This document shows, piece after piece, positions 1-5,500 of a stretch of 5,500 nucleotides of DNA. The notes below the pieces were generated by a model. The model worked only from the letters and a program-made list of their open reading frames with translations. It searched no databases and was not told the DNA's origin. Both the position numbers and the translations under genes were made by a program. The stretch lies in contig JAEEGU010000197.1 of assembly GCA_016280485.1 (NCBI GenBank), positions 1 to 5,500 of the forward strand. The letters run 5' to 3'. Positions within the stretch are counted from its first letter, which is position 1. The number at the start of each line of letters is the position of its first letter. The stretch comes from Bacillota bacterium. GTDB taxonomy: Bacteria > Bacillota > Clostridia > Peptostreptococcales > Anaerovoracaceae.

Positions 1-2
1 AA

Positions 3-122
3 GGCGTGGATTACAAGTATTGGGAAGAGACTATAGTTCGGGATCTTAATGGAAATGTAATTGAGATACTTCCCGGGGATGTAATGCAGATGCCCAACGG
101 AGAAATGTGGCATTTGAAGTAG
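3..122 (+). CDS. C-terminal end of an unidentified protein (5' end outside window)
   Basis: This is the only + strand frame open from the left edge to a natural stop (TAG at 120-122); the other two + frames stop early. It gives 39 residues ending in NGEMWHLK. The segment is polar and rich in acidic and aromatic residues (DYKYWEE near its start), with a beta-rich look (NGNVIEILPGD) and no membrane segment. I do not recognise the family from this tail and assign no function. It ends 103 bases before rpoN, with no terminator-like hairpin between, and rpoN has its own promoter, so the two need not be functionally linked. Coding status is inferred from the open frame and the same strand as its neighbours. 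Confidence 0.55.
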   Translation, partial: GVDYKYWEETIVRDLNGNVIEILPGDVMQMPNGEMWHLK

Positions 123-170
123 ATCCTTTCTAAAAAATTTGAATATAGGGTGCAAGTTCTGTGCCAAAAG

Positions 171-179
171 TGGTATAAT
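171..179 (+). promoter_or_regulatory. Extended -10 promoter of rpoN
   Basis: TGGTATAAT is a perfect match to the sigma-A extended -10 element (TG-N-TATAAT). No good -35 hexamer lies 16-19 bases upstream (TGCAAG at 151-156 is the 17-base option and is poor), which is typical of extended -10 promoters. The predicted transcription start is near 186, leaving a leader of about 40 bases that includes the ribosome site. I see no sigma-54 -24/-12 element here, so rpoN appears to be read by the housekeeping sigma factor. Confidence 0.7.
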
Positions 180-211
180 AATTATAACTGCGGGCGACAC
201 GCAAATAACCA

Positions 212-219
212 AGGGGGAG
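212..219 (+). promoter_or_regulatory. Ribosome binding site of rpoN; decides the start codon
   Basis: AGGGGGAG lies 6 bases before the ATG at 226. The same frame is open further upstream to a TTG at 139, but that codon lies upstream of the predicted transcription start and has no ribosome site, and its extra 29 residues do not resemble a sigma-54 N-terminus. ATG226 is therefore the start. Confidence 0.75.
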
Positions 220-225
220 CAACGT

Positions 226-1596
226 ATGAAGCCGGGAATAGGCATGCAAATGGAACAGTCTCAGCGCCTTAGGATGACACCTGAACTGAGACAGGCAATA
301 GGACTTTTGCAGCTTAATACCCAGGAACTGTCCACATATGTTCAGGAGCAGCTCTTGGTGAACCCCGTTCTCGAGACAGCATCCGACAGCGAAGGCGACT
401 GGTCGGAACAGGTCGAAAAAATCATAGACATCGCCCACGGCGCGGCCTATGAGCAGGGCGACCGCGGCTATGCGGGCGAGGACGACGATTCAGCTTCCCA
501 CTTTGAAAGCTACACAATAAGCAGCACTACGTTGAAAGACTCACTCATGCAGCAGCTTTCCATGTCTGCACTCTCGTCGCACGACATGCAGGTTGCACAG
601 TACATAATAGAATCCCTTGATGACAGTGGATACTTAAAAACGAATACTGCGCTGATAGCCAGAGGCTTTGGAATCAGTCTGGATCACGTGGAGGAAATCC
701 TTGGCATAGTTCAGAGCTTCGAGCCTGTGGGCATTGCGGCGCGTGATCTTGCCGAATGCCTCATCATCCAGCTCAAGGCACTCGGAAAATATAATGAATA
801 CTACGAAAGGCTGATAAACGAATTTCTGGAGGACGTGGCGGCAAACCGCCTGCCTGCAATTGCAAAGGAGCTTGGAATACCGCTAAAGGATGTCCAAAAG
901 ATGAGCGACTGCATTAAAAGCCTGGAGCCAAAGCCCGGGAGGCAGTTTGCGGGACGCGATGAAACCAGATATATCATACCGGATTTGTTTCTTGAAATAG
1001 TTGACGGCGAGCTGACCGTCACTCTCAATCAGACGGGCATTCCGCAGCTTAGAATCAGTTCCTACTACGAAAAGCTGCTGCGCAAATCCAAAAATGACGA
1101 GGAGCTTGCACATTACCTCAAAGGGAAAATGGATGCAGCGCTCTGGCTGATTCGCAGCCTTGAGCAAAGAAACAACACCGTCGTGTCGGTGGCAAGCGCA
1201 ATTGTGAACCATCAGCAGGGCTTCTTCCTGCGGGGCGATGAATACATGAAGCCGCTTACATTAAAGCGTATAGCCGAGGAAACCGGCGTTCACGAGTCTA
1301 CCGTTTCCCGTACGGTGAACGGCAAATATCTTCAGACCGGCAGTGGCATATACGAGCTCAAGTCCTTCTTTAAGAGCGGACTTCCAAAGGCAGGCGATGA
1401 CGAAAGTGTGGCTTCCGACAGTGTACGTCGCAGAATCCGCGACATCATCGCGGGCGAGGACAGTGCTTCGCCTCATTCGGACCAGTACATATCTGAGGTT
1501 TTAAATCGCGAGGGCATCGCGATATCCCGCCGCACGGTAGCAAAATACCGCGACGAGTTGGGGATTCAGTCCTCATCAAAACGTCGCAGATACTAG
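226..1596 (+). CDS. rpoN: RNA polymerase sigma-54 factor (RpoN/SigL)
   Basis: Alternative sigma factor that directs core RNA polymerase to -24/-12 promoters and needs an AAA+ enhancer-binding activator to melt DNA. The 456-residue length is usual for the family. Region I is residues 1-50: the MKxGxxMxxxQSQ start, MTPELRQAIGLLQL at 17-30, and NPVLE at 46-50. A variable acidic region II follows to about residue 100, including EDDD. The core-binding region III comes next. The C-terminal DNA-binding part has a helix-turn-helix around residues 343-370 (ETGVHESTVSRTVNGKYL) followed by the typical GIYELKSFF. The RpoN box, SRRTVAKYR at 434-442, has Ser in place of the usual first Ala. The protein ends in a basic tail (KRRRY). 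It has its own extended -10 promoter. Its place just before the glycolytic operon fits the sigL-cggR-gap arrangement of many Bacilli and Clostridia, but no cggR follows. Its target genes are not in this window. Confidence 0.96.
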   Translation: MKPGIGMQMEQSQRLRMTPELRQAIGLLQLNTQELSTYVQEQLLVNPVLETASDSEGDWSEQVEKIIDIAHGAAYEQGDRGYAGEDDDSASHFESYTISSTTLKDSLMQQLSMSALSSHDMQVAQYIIESLDDSGYLKTNTALIARGFGISLDHVEEILGIVQSFEPVGIAARDLAECLIIQLKALGKYNEYYERLINEFLEDVAANRLPAIAKELGIPLKDVQKMSDCIKSLEPKPGRQFAGRDETRYIIPDLFLEIVDGELTVTLNQTGIPQLRISSYYEKLLRKSKNDEELAHYLKGKMDAALWLIRSLEQRNNTVVSVASAIVNHQQGFFLRGDEYMKPLTLKRIAEETGVHESTVSRTVNGKYLQTGSGIYELKSFFKSGLPKAGDDESVASDSVRRRIRDIIAGEDSASPHSDQYISEVLNREGIAISRRTVAKYRDELGIQSSSKRRRY

Positions 1597-1600
1597 ACTC

Positions 1601-1635
1601 GCGGCCTACCAAACGCTATCCATGCCGCAGGGCAT
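1601..1635 (+). other. Weak alternative hairpins after rpoN
   Basis: Two short inverted repeats share bases and could not form together: GCGGC (1601-1605) with GCCGC (1624-1628), loop 18; and ATGCC (1622-1626) with GGCAT (1631-1635), loop GCAG. Stems are only 5 bp and no T-run follows either, so this is not an intrinsic terminator. rpoN transcription could read into gap1. Function is unknown and chance is a real possibility. Confidence 0.25.
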
Positions 1636-1644
1636 CGATATAGA

Positions 1645-1673
1645 TTATCAAATCAATATTTTAAATTTAAGAT
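1645..1673 (+). promoter_or_regulatory. Possible promoter of the glycolytic operon
   Basis: The last 60 bases before gap1 are very AT-rich. The best sigma-A-like pair I find is TTATCA (1645-1650), a 17-base spacer and TAAGAT (1668-1673), each matching 4 of 6 consensus bases. It would start RNA near 1680, just ahead of the ribosome site. A second, weaker option is TCGATA (1635-1640) with TATTTT (1657-1662), spacer 16. The region also holds a perfect 10-bp palindrome, TTAAATTTAA (1661-1670), and two copies of AATATT (1655, 1676) 21 bp apart. A strong operon promoter is expected here, but its exact position is uncertain. Confidence 0.35.
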
Positions 1674-1682
1674 GTAATATTT

Positions 1683-1688
1683 AGGAGG
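1683..1688 (+). promoter_or_regulatory. Consensus ribosome binding site of gap1
   Basis: A perfect AGGAGG stands 8 bases before ATG1697, followed by an A-rich spacer. It is one of the strongest initiation sites in the window and fits a highly translated glycolytic gene. Confidence 0.85.
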
Positions 1689-1696
1689 AAAAAATT

Positions 1697-2737
1697 ATGT
1701 CTATCAAAGTGGGAATTAACGGTTTCGGAAGAATTTCGACAACACTTGTTCGTGCTATCCTGACAATGCCTGAAATCGAGATTGCCGGTATCAACCTTAG
1801 AAACAACGATCTTAAGTACATGGCTTACATGCTGAAATACGATTCAACTTTCGGCAGATTTCCTGTAAGCGTTGATACTTATGACGAAGGACTTGTAATC
1901 GACGGCAAAAAAGTTCCTGTATTCGGCGAAGAAGACGCCAGCAAGATTCCTTGGAAAAAGTGCGGTGCAGAGTATGTCATCGACGGTACCGGTGCATATG
2001 TAACCAGCGAAAAGGCACAGGCTCACCTTAAGGCCGGCGCTAAAAAGGTTATCATGTCCGCTCCTGCAAAGGACAAGGAAACACCTACATTCGTATTTGG
2101 TGTAAACCACAAGGATTACACTGCAGATATGAATATTATCTCAAACGCTTCCTGTACCACAAACTGTCTCGCACCTATCATGAAGGTCATCGAAGACAAC
2201 TACGGCATCAAGGAAGGCCTCATGTCCACAATTCACTCAGCAACCGCAAAGCAGAAGGTTGTAGATGCGCGTTCCATGAAGGACTGGAGAACAGGCCGTT
2301 GCGTATTCGGTAACATCATTCCGACAACAACAGGTGCTGCAAAGGCTGTAGGTCTTGTTATTCCTTCCCTCAAGGGTAAGATGACAGGTATCTCCTACAG
2401 AGTTCCTACCGCTGACGTTTCAGTAATCGATGTAAACATCGTTCTCGAAAAGCCTGCAAACTACGCAACAATCTGCGAAAAGATCAAGGAAGCTTCCGAG
2501 ACATACATGAAGGGAATCCTCGAGTATGTTGATGACGAGGTTGTATCCGGCGACTTCATCGGCGATCCTTGCACTTCCATTTTCGACGCACGCCAGGGCA
2601 TCGAGCTTAACGACCATTTCTTTAAGTTCGTTGCTTACTACGACAACGAATACGGTTATTCCGTAAACCTCCTGAATATGGTTAAATACATGGCAAGTGT
2701 AGACCAGAAGGTAGTACCTGCTCCACTCAAGAAATAG
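1697..2737 (+). CDS. gap: Glyceraldehyde-3-phosphate dehydrogenase 1, with altered coenzyme-site residues
   Basis: Phosphorylating GAPDH: oxidises glyceraldehyde-3-phosphate with phosphate to 1,3-bisphosphoglycerate in the cytosol. The Rossmann motif NGFGRI is at residues 8-13, the active site SNASCTTNC holds catalytic Cys153, the partner is His180, Arg235 (YRVPT) binds phosphate, and YDNEYGYS is near the end. Segments such as YMAYMLKYDSTFGRF and the KDWR motif resemble the E. coli/eukaryotic GapA lineage more than gap2 does. The usual Asp after NGFGRI's second strand (INDL) is Leu34, followed by Arg35; the usual Leu/Gly-Pro pair after the catalytic His is Ala191-Arg192. Both places are known coenzyme determinants in Bacillus stearothermophilus GAPDH, so NAD specificity is doubtful; NADP or mixed use is my inference. 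Lys185 replaces the Asp/Thr usually found beside the substrate-phosphate Thr. A tail of about 12 residues (DQKVVPAPLKK) extends past the usual end. First gene of the operon, 13 bases before pgk. Confidence 0.95.
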   Translation: MSIKVGINGFGRISTTLVRAILTMPEIEIAGINLRNNDLKYMAYMLKYDSTFGRFPVSVDTYDEGLVIDGKKVPVFGEEDASKIPWKKCGAEYVIDGTGAYVTSEKAQAHLKAGAKKVIMSAPAKDKETPTFVFGVNHKDYTADMNIISNASCTTNCLAPIMKVIEDNYGIKEGLMSTIHSATAKQKVVDARSMKDWRTGRCVFGNIIPTTTGAAKAVGLVIPSLKGKMTGISYRVPTADVSVIDVNIVLEKPANYATICEKIKEASETYMKGILEYVDDEVVSGDFIGDPCTSIFDARQGIELNDHFFKFVAYYDNEYGYSVNLLNMVKYMASVDQKVVPAPLKK

Positions 2738-2743
2738 AAAGGA
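2738..2743 (+). promoter_or_regulatory. Ribosome binding site of pgk
   Basis: AAAGGA begins directly after the gap1 stop codon and sits 7 bases before ATG2751. It is weaker than the AGGAGG sites of the other three operon genes, so translation of pgk may rely partly on ribosomes leaving gap1 (inference). Confidence 0.65.
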
Positions 2744-2750
2744 CACGCAA

Positions 2751-3935
2751 ATGAAAAAGACTGTAAAGGACATCGACGTAAAGGGCAAACGCGTGCTTGT
2801 CAGATGCGATTTCAATGTTCCTATGAAAGACGGAAAGATTACGGATGATATTCGTATCACCTCCGCACTTCCTACCGTAAAATATTTGGTTGAAAACGGC
2901 GCAAAGGTCATTCTCATGTCACACATGGGGCGTCCCGAAGGCGAGCCGAATATGAAATACACCTTAAAGCCTGTTGCAGACCGCATAAGCGAGCTGATGG
3001 GCAAAAACATCACATTTATCTCTTCCCCTACGGTTGTTGATGATGCCGTAAAGGCAGCTGCCGAAAAGCTGCAGCCGGGCGACATCATGCTCCTTGAGAA
3101 TGTGAGATTCCGCAAAGAGGAGACAAAGAACAATCCTGATTTCACAAAGGAGCTCGCTCCGCTCGGAGATATATTTGTAAACGACGCATTCGGCACAGCT
3201 CACAGAGCACACTGCTCGACTGCGGGGCTTGCAGATTTCCTTCCGACGGTTTCCGGCTTCCTGATTGAAAAGGAGGTTGAATTCCTCGGAAACGCCGTTG
3301 AAAATCCAAAGAGACCGTTCGTGGCAATCATGGGCGGCGCAAAGGTAGGCGACAAGATTCCTGTTATAAAGAATCTCCTCAAAAAGGTTGATACGCTTAT
3401 TGTAGGCGGAGGAATGGTATTCACCTTCTACAAGGCACAGGGTCTTGAAATTGGAAAGTCCATCCTCGATGAGGAAAATATCGGACTTGCAAAGGAGCTT
3501 CTCGCAGAGGCTGAAAAGCTCGGCGTAAAGATGCTGCTTCCGGTTGACTGTGTTTGCGCAAAGGCATTTGAAAACGATGCGGAGCGCGGCACTTTCGATA
3601 AAGAAAATATTCCTGCCGACATGATGGGCATGGACATCGGTCCTAAGACCGTAGAACTCTACAAAAAGGCAATCGCAGAGGCGAAGACCATCGTCTGGAA
3701 CGGACCTATGGGTGTGTTCGAAATGGAGAACTTCGCAGCAGGCACAAAGGCTGTTGCTGAGGCTATGGCTGCTTCGAGTGCCACAACGGTAATCGGTGGC
3801 GGCGACTCCGCTGCGGCTGTTGAGCAGTTTGGACTTAAGGACAAGATGACCCACATATCCACAGGCGGCGGCGCATCCCTGGAATTCCTCGAGGGCAAGG
3901 TGCTTCCGGGCATAGCTTGCATCGAAGATAAATAA
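2751..3935 (+). CDS. pgk: Phosphoglycerate kinase
   Basis: Transfers the acyl phosphate of 1,3-bisphosphoglycerate to ADP, giving ATP and 3-phosphoglycerate; reversible and cytosolic. At 394 residues it has the normal bacterial length and two-domain layout. The N-terminal substrate domain shows RCDFNVP (18-24), HMGRP (58-62) and ENVRF (116-120). The nucleotide domain shows GGAKVGDK (195-202), WNGPMGVFE (from 316), the glycine-rich GGGDS (349-353) and a final STGGGASLEFLEG. All expected binding residues are present and nothing is truncated. It lies between two GAPDH genes, so its substrate can come from either one. The usual neighbour order gap-pgk-tpi is interrupted here by gap2. It is almost certainly co-transcribed with its neighbours. 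Confidence 0.98.
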   Translation: MKKTVKDIDVKGKRVLVRCDFNVPMKDGKITDDIRITSALPTVKYLVENGAKVILMSHMGRPEGEPNMKYTLKPVADRISELMGKNITFISSPTVVDDAVKAAAEKLQPGDIMLLENVRFRKEETKNNPDFTKELAPLGDIFVNDAFGTAHRAHCSTAGLADFLPTVSGFLIEKEVEFLGNAVENPKRPFVAIMGGAKVGDKIPVIKNLLKKVDTLIVGGGMVFTFYKAQGLEIGKSILDEENIGLAKELLAEAEKLGVKMLLPVDCVCAKAFENDAERGTFDKENIPADMMGMDIGPKTVELYKKAIAEAKTIVWNGPMGVFEMENFAAGTKAVAEAMAASSATTVIGGGDSAAAVEQFGLKDKMTHISTGGGASLEFLEGKVLPGIACIEDK

Positions 3936-3943
3936 AAACAAAC

Positions 3944-3949
3944 AGGAGG
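3944..3949 (+). promoter_or_regulatory. Consensus ribosome binding site of gap2
   Basis: A perfect AGGAGG 8 bases before ATG3958 lies in the 22-base gap after pgk. The gap is too short for a promoter of its own, which supports gap2 being part of the same transcript. Confidence 0.85.
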
Positions 3950-3957
3950 ATAGTGTT

Positions 3958-4977
3958 ATGATAAAAGTTGCAATTAACGGATTCGGAAGAATCGGCAGAC
4001 TCGCATTCCGCCGTATGTTCGAAGACAAGAAAAGCTTTCAGATTGTTGCAATCAACGACCTGACAGAGCCACGCATGCTGGCGCATCTCTTAAAGCACGA
4101 CAGCGTGCAGGGCGGCTACCACGGCCATGAGGTTCTCTGGGACGAAGATTCCATAACCGTTGACGGTGTTGACATTCCGGTTTATGCAGAGCCGGATGCG
4201 AGCAAGCTCCCTTGGGGCAAGCTCGGAATCGATGTAGTTCTCGAGTGCACGGGCTTTTACACAAGCAAGGCAAAGTCGCAGGCTCACCTTGATGCCGGCG
4301 CAAAGAAGGTCCTCATTTCCGCACCTGCGGGCAATGACCTTCCGACCATCGTTTACGGTGTAAACCACGAAAAGCTGACAGCTGCGGATACCATCGTTTC
4401 GGGTGCTTCCTGCACAACAAACTGCCTCGCTCCTATGGCAAAGGTCCTCAACAATTACAGAGAGCTTCGTACCGGATTCATGACTACTATCCATGCATAT
4501 ACGGGCGACCAGATGATTCTCGACGGACCGCACAGAAAGGGCGACCTCCGCAGAGCAAGAGCGGGCGCGATAAATATCGTCCCTAACTCAACAGGTGCTG
4601 CAAAGGCTATCGGCCTTGTAATCCCTGAGCTCGACGGAAAGCTGATCGGTTCGGCACAGAGAGTTCCGGTTGCAAGCGGTTCCATCACCATCCTTGATGC
4701 TACATTAAAGGATATGACAGATTCCGTATCCGTTGAGGGCATCAACGAGGCGATGAAGGCTGCTGCAAACGAGTCCTTCGGATATACCGAGGAAGAGCTT
4801 GTTTCAAGCGACATCATCGGTATGGAATACGGTTCACTCTTTGACGCGACTCAGACTCTCGCACAGCAGTGCGGTACTCATATCTACGAGGTAAGAATCG
4901 TAGCATGGTACGACAACGAAATGAGCTACACCGCACAGCTTATCAGAACATTAAAGCACATGGGTTCGCTGAAATAG
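3958..4977 (+). CDS. gap: Glyceraldehyde-3-phosphate dehydrogenase 2, canonical NAD-type
   Basis: Phosphorylating GAPDH of the usual Firmicute kind, 339 residues, cytosolic. NGFGRIGR opens the Rossmann fold (7-14). Asn33-Asp34-Leu35 (AINDLTEP) carries the Asp that binds the adenosine ribose of NAD. SGASCTTNC holds catalytic Cys152, His179 follows in HAYTGDQ, Gly190-Pro191 is the normal coenzyme-site pair, QRVP carries the phosphate-binding Arg, and WYDNEMSYT is near the end. All features point to a working NAD-dependent glycolytic enzyme. It differs from gap1 throughout, especially in the C-terminal half (VASGSITILDATLKD against TADVSVIDVNIVLEK), so the two are not a recent tandem duplication. 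It sits between pgk and tpiA, where many relatives have no gene. The assignment to GAPDH is certain; NAD preference is inferred from the residues. Confidence 0.97.
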   Translation: MIKVAINGFGRIGRLAFRRMFEDKKSFQIVAINDLTEPRMLAHLLKHDSVQGGYHGHEVLWDEDSITVDGVDIPVYAEPDASKLPWGKLGIDVVLECTGFYTSKAKSQAHLDAGAKKVLISAPAGNDLPTIVYGVNHEKLTAADTIVSGASCTTNCLAPMAKVLNNYRELRTGFMTTIHAYTGDQMILDGPHRKGDLRRARAGAINIVPNSTGAAKAIGLVIPELDGKLIGSAQRVPVASGSITILDATLKDMTDSVSVEGINEAMKAAANESFGYTEEELVSSDIIGMEYGSLFDATQTLAQQCGTHIYEVRIVAWYDNEMSYTAQLIRTLKHMGSLK

Positions 4978-4981
4978 GAGG
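4976..4981 (+). promoter_or_regulatory. Ribosome binding site of tpiA overlapping the gap2 stop
   Basis: AGGAGG uses the last two bases of the gap2 TAG stop codon and stands 5 bases before ATG4987. A ribosome terminating on gap2 would cover this site, suggesting coupled translation of gap2 and tpiA. Confidence 0.8.
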
Positions 4982-4986
4982 CTAGT

Positions 4987-5500
4987 ATGAGAAAACCTTT
5001 CATAGCCGGCAACTGGAAGATGTTCAAAACCACGGCTGAGGCAAAGGAATTTGCTAAGGAATTTTTAAAGCTCTACGAAAAGGACGACGTGCGCGTTGCA
5101 ATCTGCGCACCTTTTACACAGCTTGCGGCACTCAAAGAGGCCTTTGAGGGCACGGGCATCGGTATCGGCGCGCAGAATATGCACTTTGCGGATAATGGCG
5201 CCTACACCGGCGAAATATCCGCTGACATGCTTGCAGAAATAGGCGTGAACTACTGCATCATCGGCCATTCCGAGAGACGTCAATATTTTGGCGAGACTGA
5301 TGAAACCGTGAACAAAAAGCTTCATCAGGCCTTTGCGCATGACATAGTGCCGATTCTTTGCGTAGGCGAAACACTCGAACAGCGTGACGCAGGCAAGGAA
5401 TACGATGTGGTGCGTGAGCAGCTTGTGAAAGACCTTGAGGGTCTTAATGAAATCCAGATGAGGCACATGACCATCGCTTACGAGCCGATTTGGGCAATAG
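4987..5500 (+). CDS. tpiA: Triosephosphate isomerase (3' end outside window)
   Basis: Interconverts dihydroxyacetone phosphate and glyceraldehyde-3-phosphate, feeding the two GAPDHs encoded just upstream. The first 171 codons are present, about two thirds of the normal 250-residue TIM barrel. Visible catalytic residues are Asn9 and Lys11 (AGNWKM), His94 in the IIGHSERR motif, and Glu166 in YEPIWAIG at the right edge, so the active site is intact as far as can be read. GAQNMHF and GAYTGEIS around residues 62-76 are also typical. ATG4987 is the start because a full AGGAGG precedes it and the protein begins at the normal family position. The TAG that appears to end the window is out of frame. 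It lies 9 bases after gap2, the last gene of the operon seen here. Confidence 0.97.
   Translation, partial: MRKPFIAGNWKMFKTTAEAKEFAKEFLKLYEKDDVRVAICAPFTQLAALKEAFEGTGIGIGAQNMHFADNGAYTGEISADMLAEIGVNYCIIGHSERRQYFGETDETVNKKLHQAFAHDIVPILCVGETLEQRDAGKEYDVVREQLVKDLEGLNEIQMRHMTIAYEPIWAI

Larger units (their letters stand above)
1697..5500 (+). other. Glycolytic operon gap1-pgk-gap2-tpiA (continues beyond window)
   Basis: Four genes on one strand with gaps of 13, 22 and 9 bases, each with a ribosome site and no terminator between them, form a single probable transcription unit. They cover consecutive steps of lower glycolysis from triose phosphate to 3-phosphoglycerate. In related bacteria phosphoglycerate mutase and enolase genes often follow tpiA; whether they do here lies beyond the right edge. 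Confidence 0.85.

Noticed and set aside
109..122. TGGCAT as a possible sigma-54 -24 element before rpoN
   Set aside because: No GC follows at the required 10-base spacing; other TGGCA occurrences inside genes also fail the spacing.
139..225. N-terminal extension of rpoN from a TTG codon
   Set aside because: The TTG lies upstream of the predicted transcription start, has no ribosome site, and the extra residues do not match sigma-54 proteins, which normally begin as at 226.
2964..4028. A 354-codon open frame on the - strand across pgk
   Set aside because: It is antisense to a clear, full-length pgk; its translation is Cys/His/Leu-rich with no recognisable domain, and codon bias of the + strand gene explains the lack of stops. 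The same holds for the 258-codon - strand frame at 2420-3196.
2328..4608. A 20-base direct repeat shared by gap1 (2328-2347) and gap2 (4589-4608)
   Set aside because: It encodes the conserved TGAAKA motif in both enzymes and the similarity ends at its edges, so shared protein constraint explains it better than recombination.
5495..5500. Apparent TAG stop at the end of the window inside tpiA
   Set aside because: The codons read GCA ATA G, so the TAG is out of frame; it is the WAIG motif continuing past the edge.

Overview
The window carries the 3' end of an unidentified gene, a complete rpoN (sigma-54), and then a tightly packed central-glycolysis operon, gap1-pgk-gap2-tpiA. Every gene is on the + strand and tpiA runs off the right edge. 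The host is most likely an anaerobic Bacillota of the class Clostridia. The reasons are strong AGGAGG ribosome sites, moderate GC content, a Firmicute-type gap2, and the rpoN-to-glycolysis linkage common in Bacilli and Clostridia. I would not name a family or genus from this alone.

Layout: bases 3-122 are the last 39 codons of an unknown protein. Bases 123-225 hold a good extended -10 promoter and a ribosome site for rpoN (226-1596). Bases 1597-1696 are a 100-base gap with an AT-rich stretch that probably holds the operon promoter, with no cggR-like repressor gene between rpoN and gap. The operon follows: gap1 (1697-2737), 13 bases, pgk (2751-3935), 22 bases, gap2 (3958-4977), 9 bases, tpiA (4987 to the edge). 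No intrinsic terminator (stem plus T-run) is visible anywhere.

The enzymes are consecutive: triosephosphate isomerase supplies glyceraldehyde-3-phosphate, GAPDH oxidises and phosphorylates it to 1,3-bisphosphoglycerate, and phosphoglycerate kinase makes ATP from that. The unusual point is two GAPDH genes of different lineages on either side of pgk. gap2 has the standard NAD-type residues (Asn-Asp-Leu at 33-35, Gly-Pro at 190-191). gap1 keeps the catalytic Cys/His pair but has changed both places that set coenzyme choice (Leu34-Arg35 for Asp-Leu, Ala191-Arg192 for Leu/Gly-Pro). My inference is that the operon encodes two GAPDHs with different coenzyme preference, co-expressed rather than separately controlled as GapA and GapB are in Bacillus subtilis. 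That is the most interesting signal here. The rest is ordinary core metabolism, and I see no mobile element, CRISPR, RNA gene or defence system.
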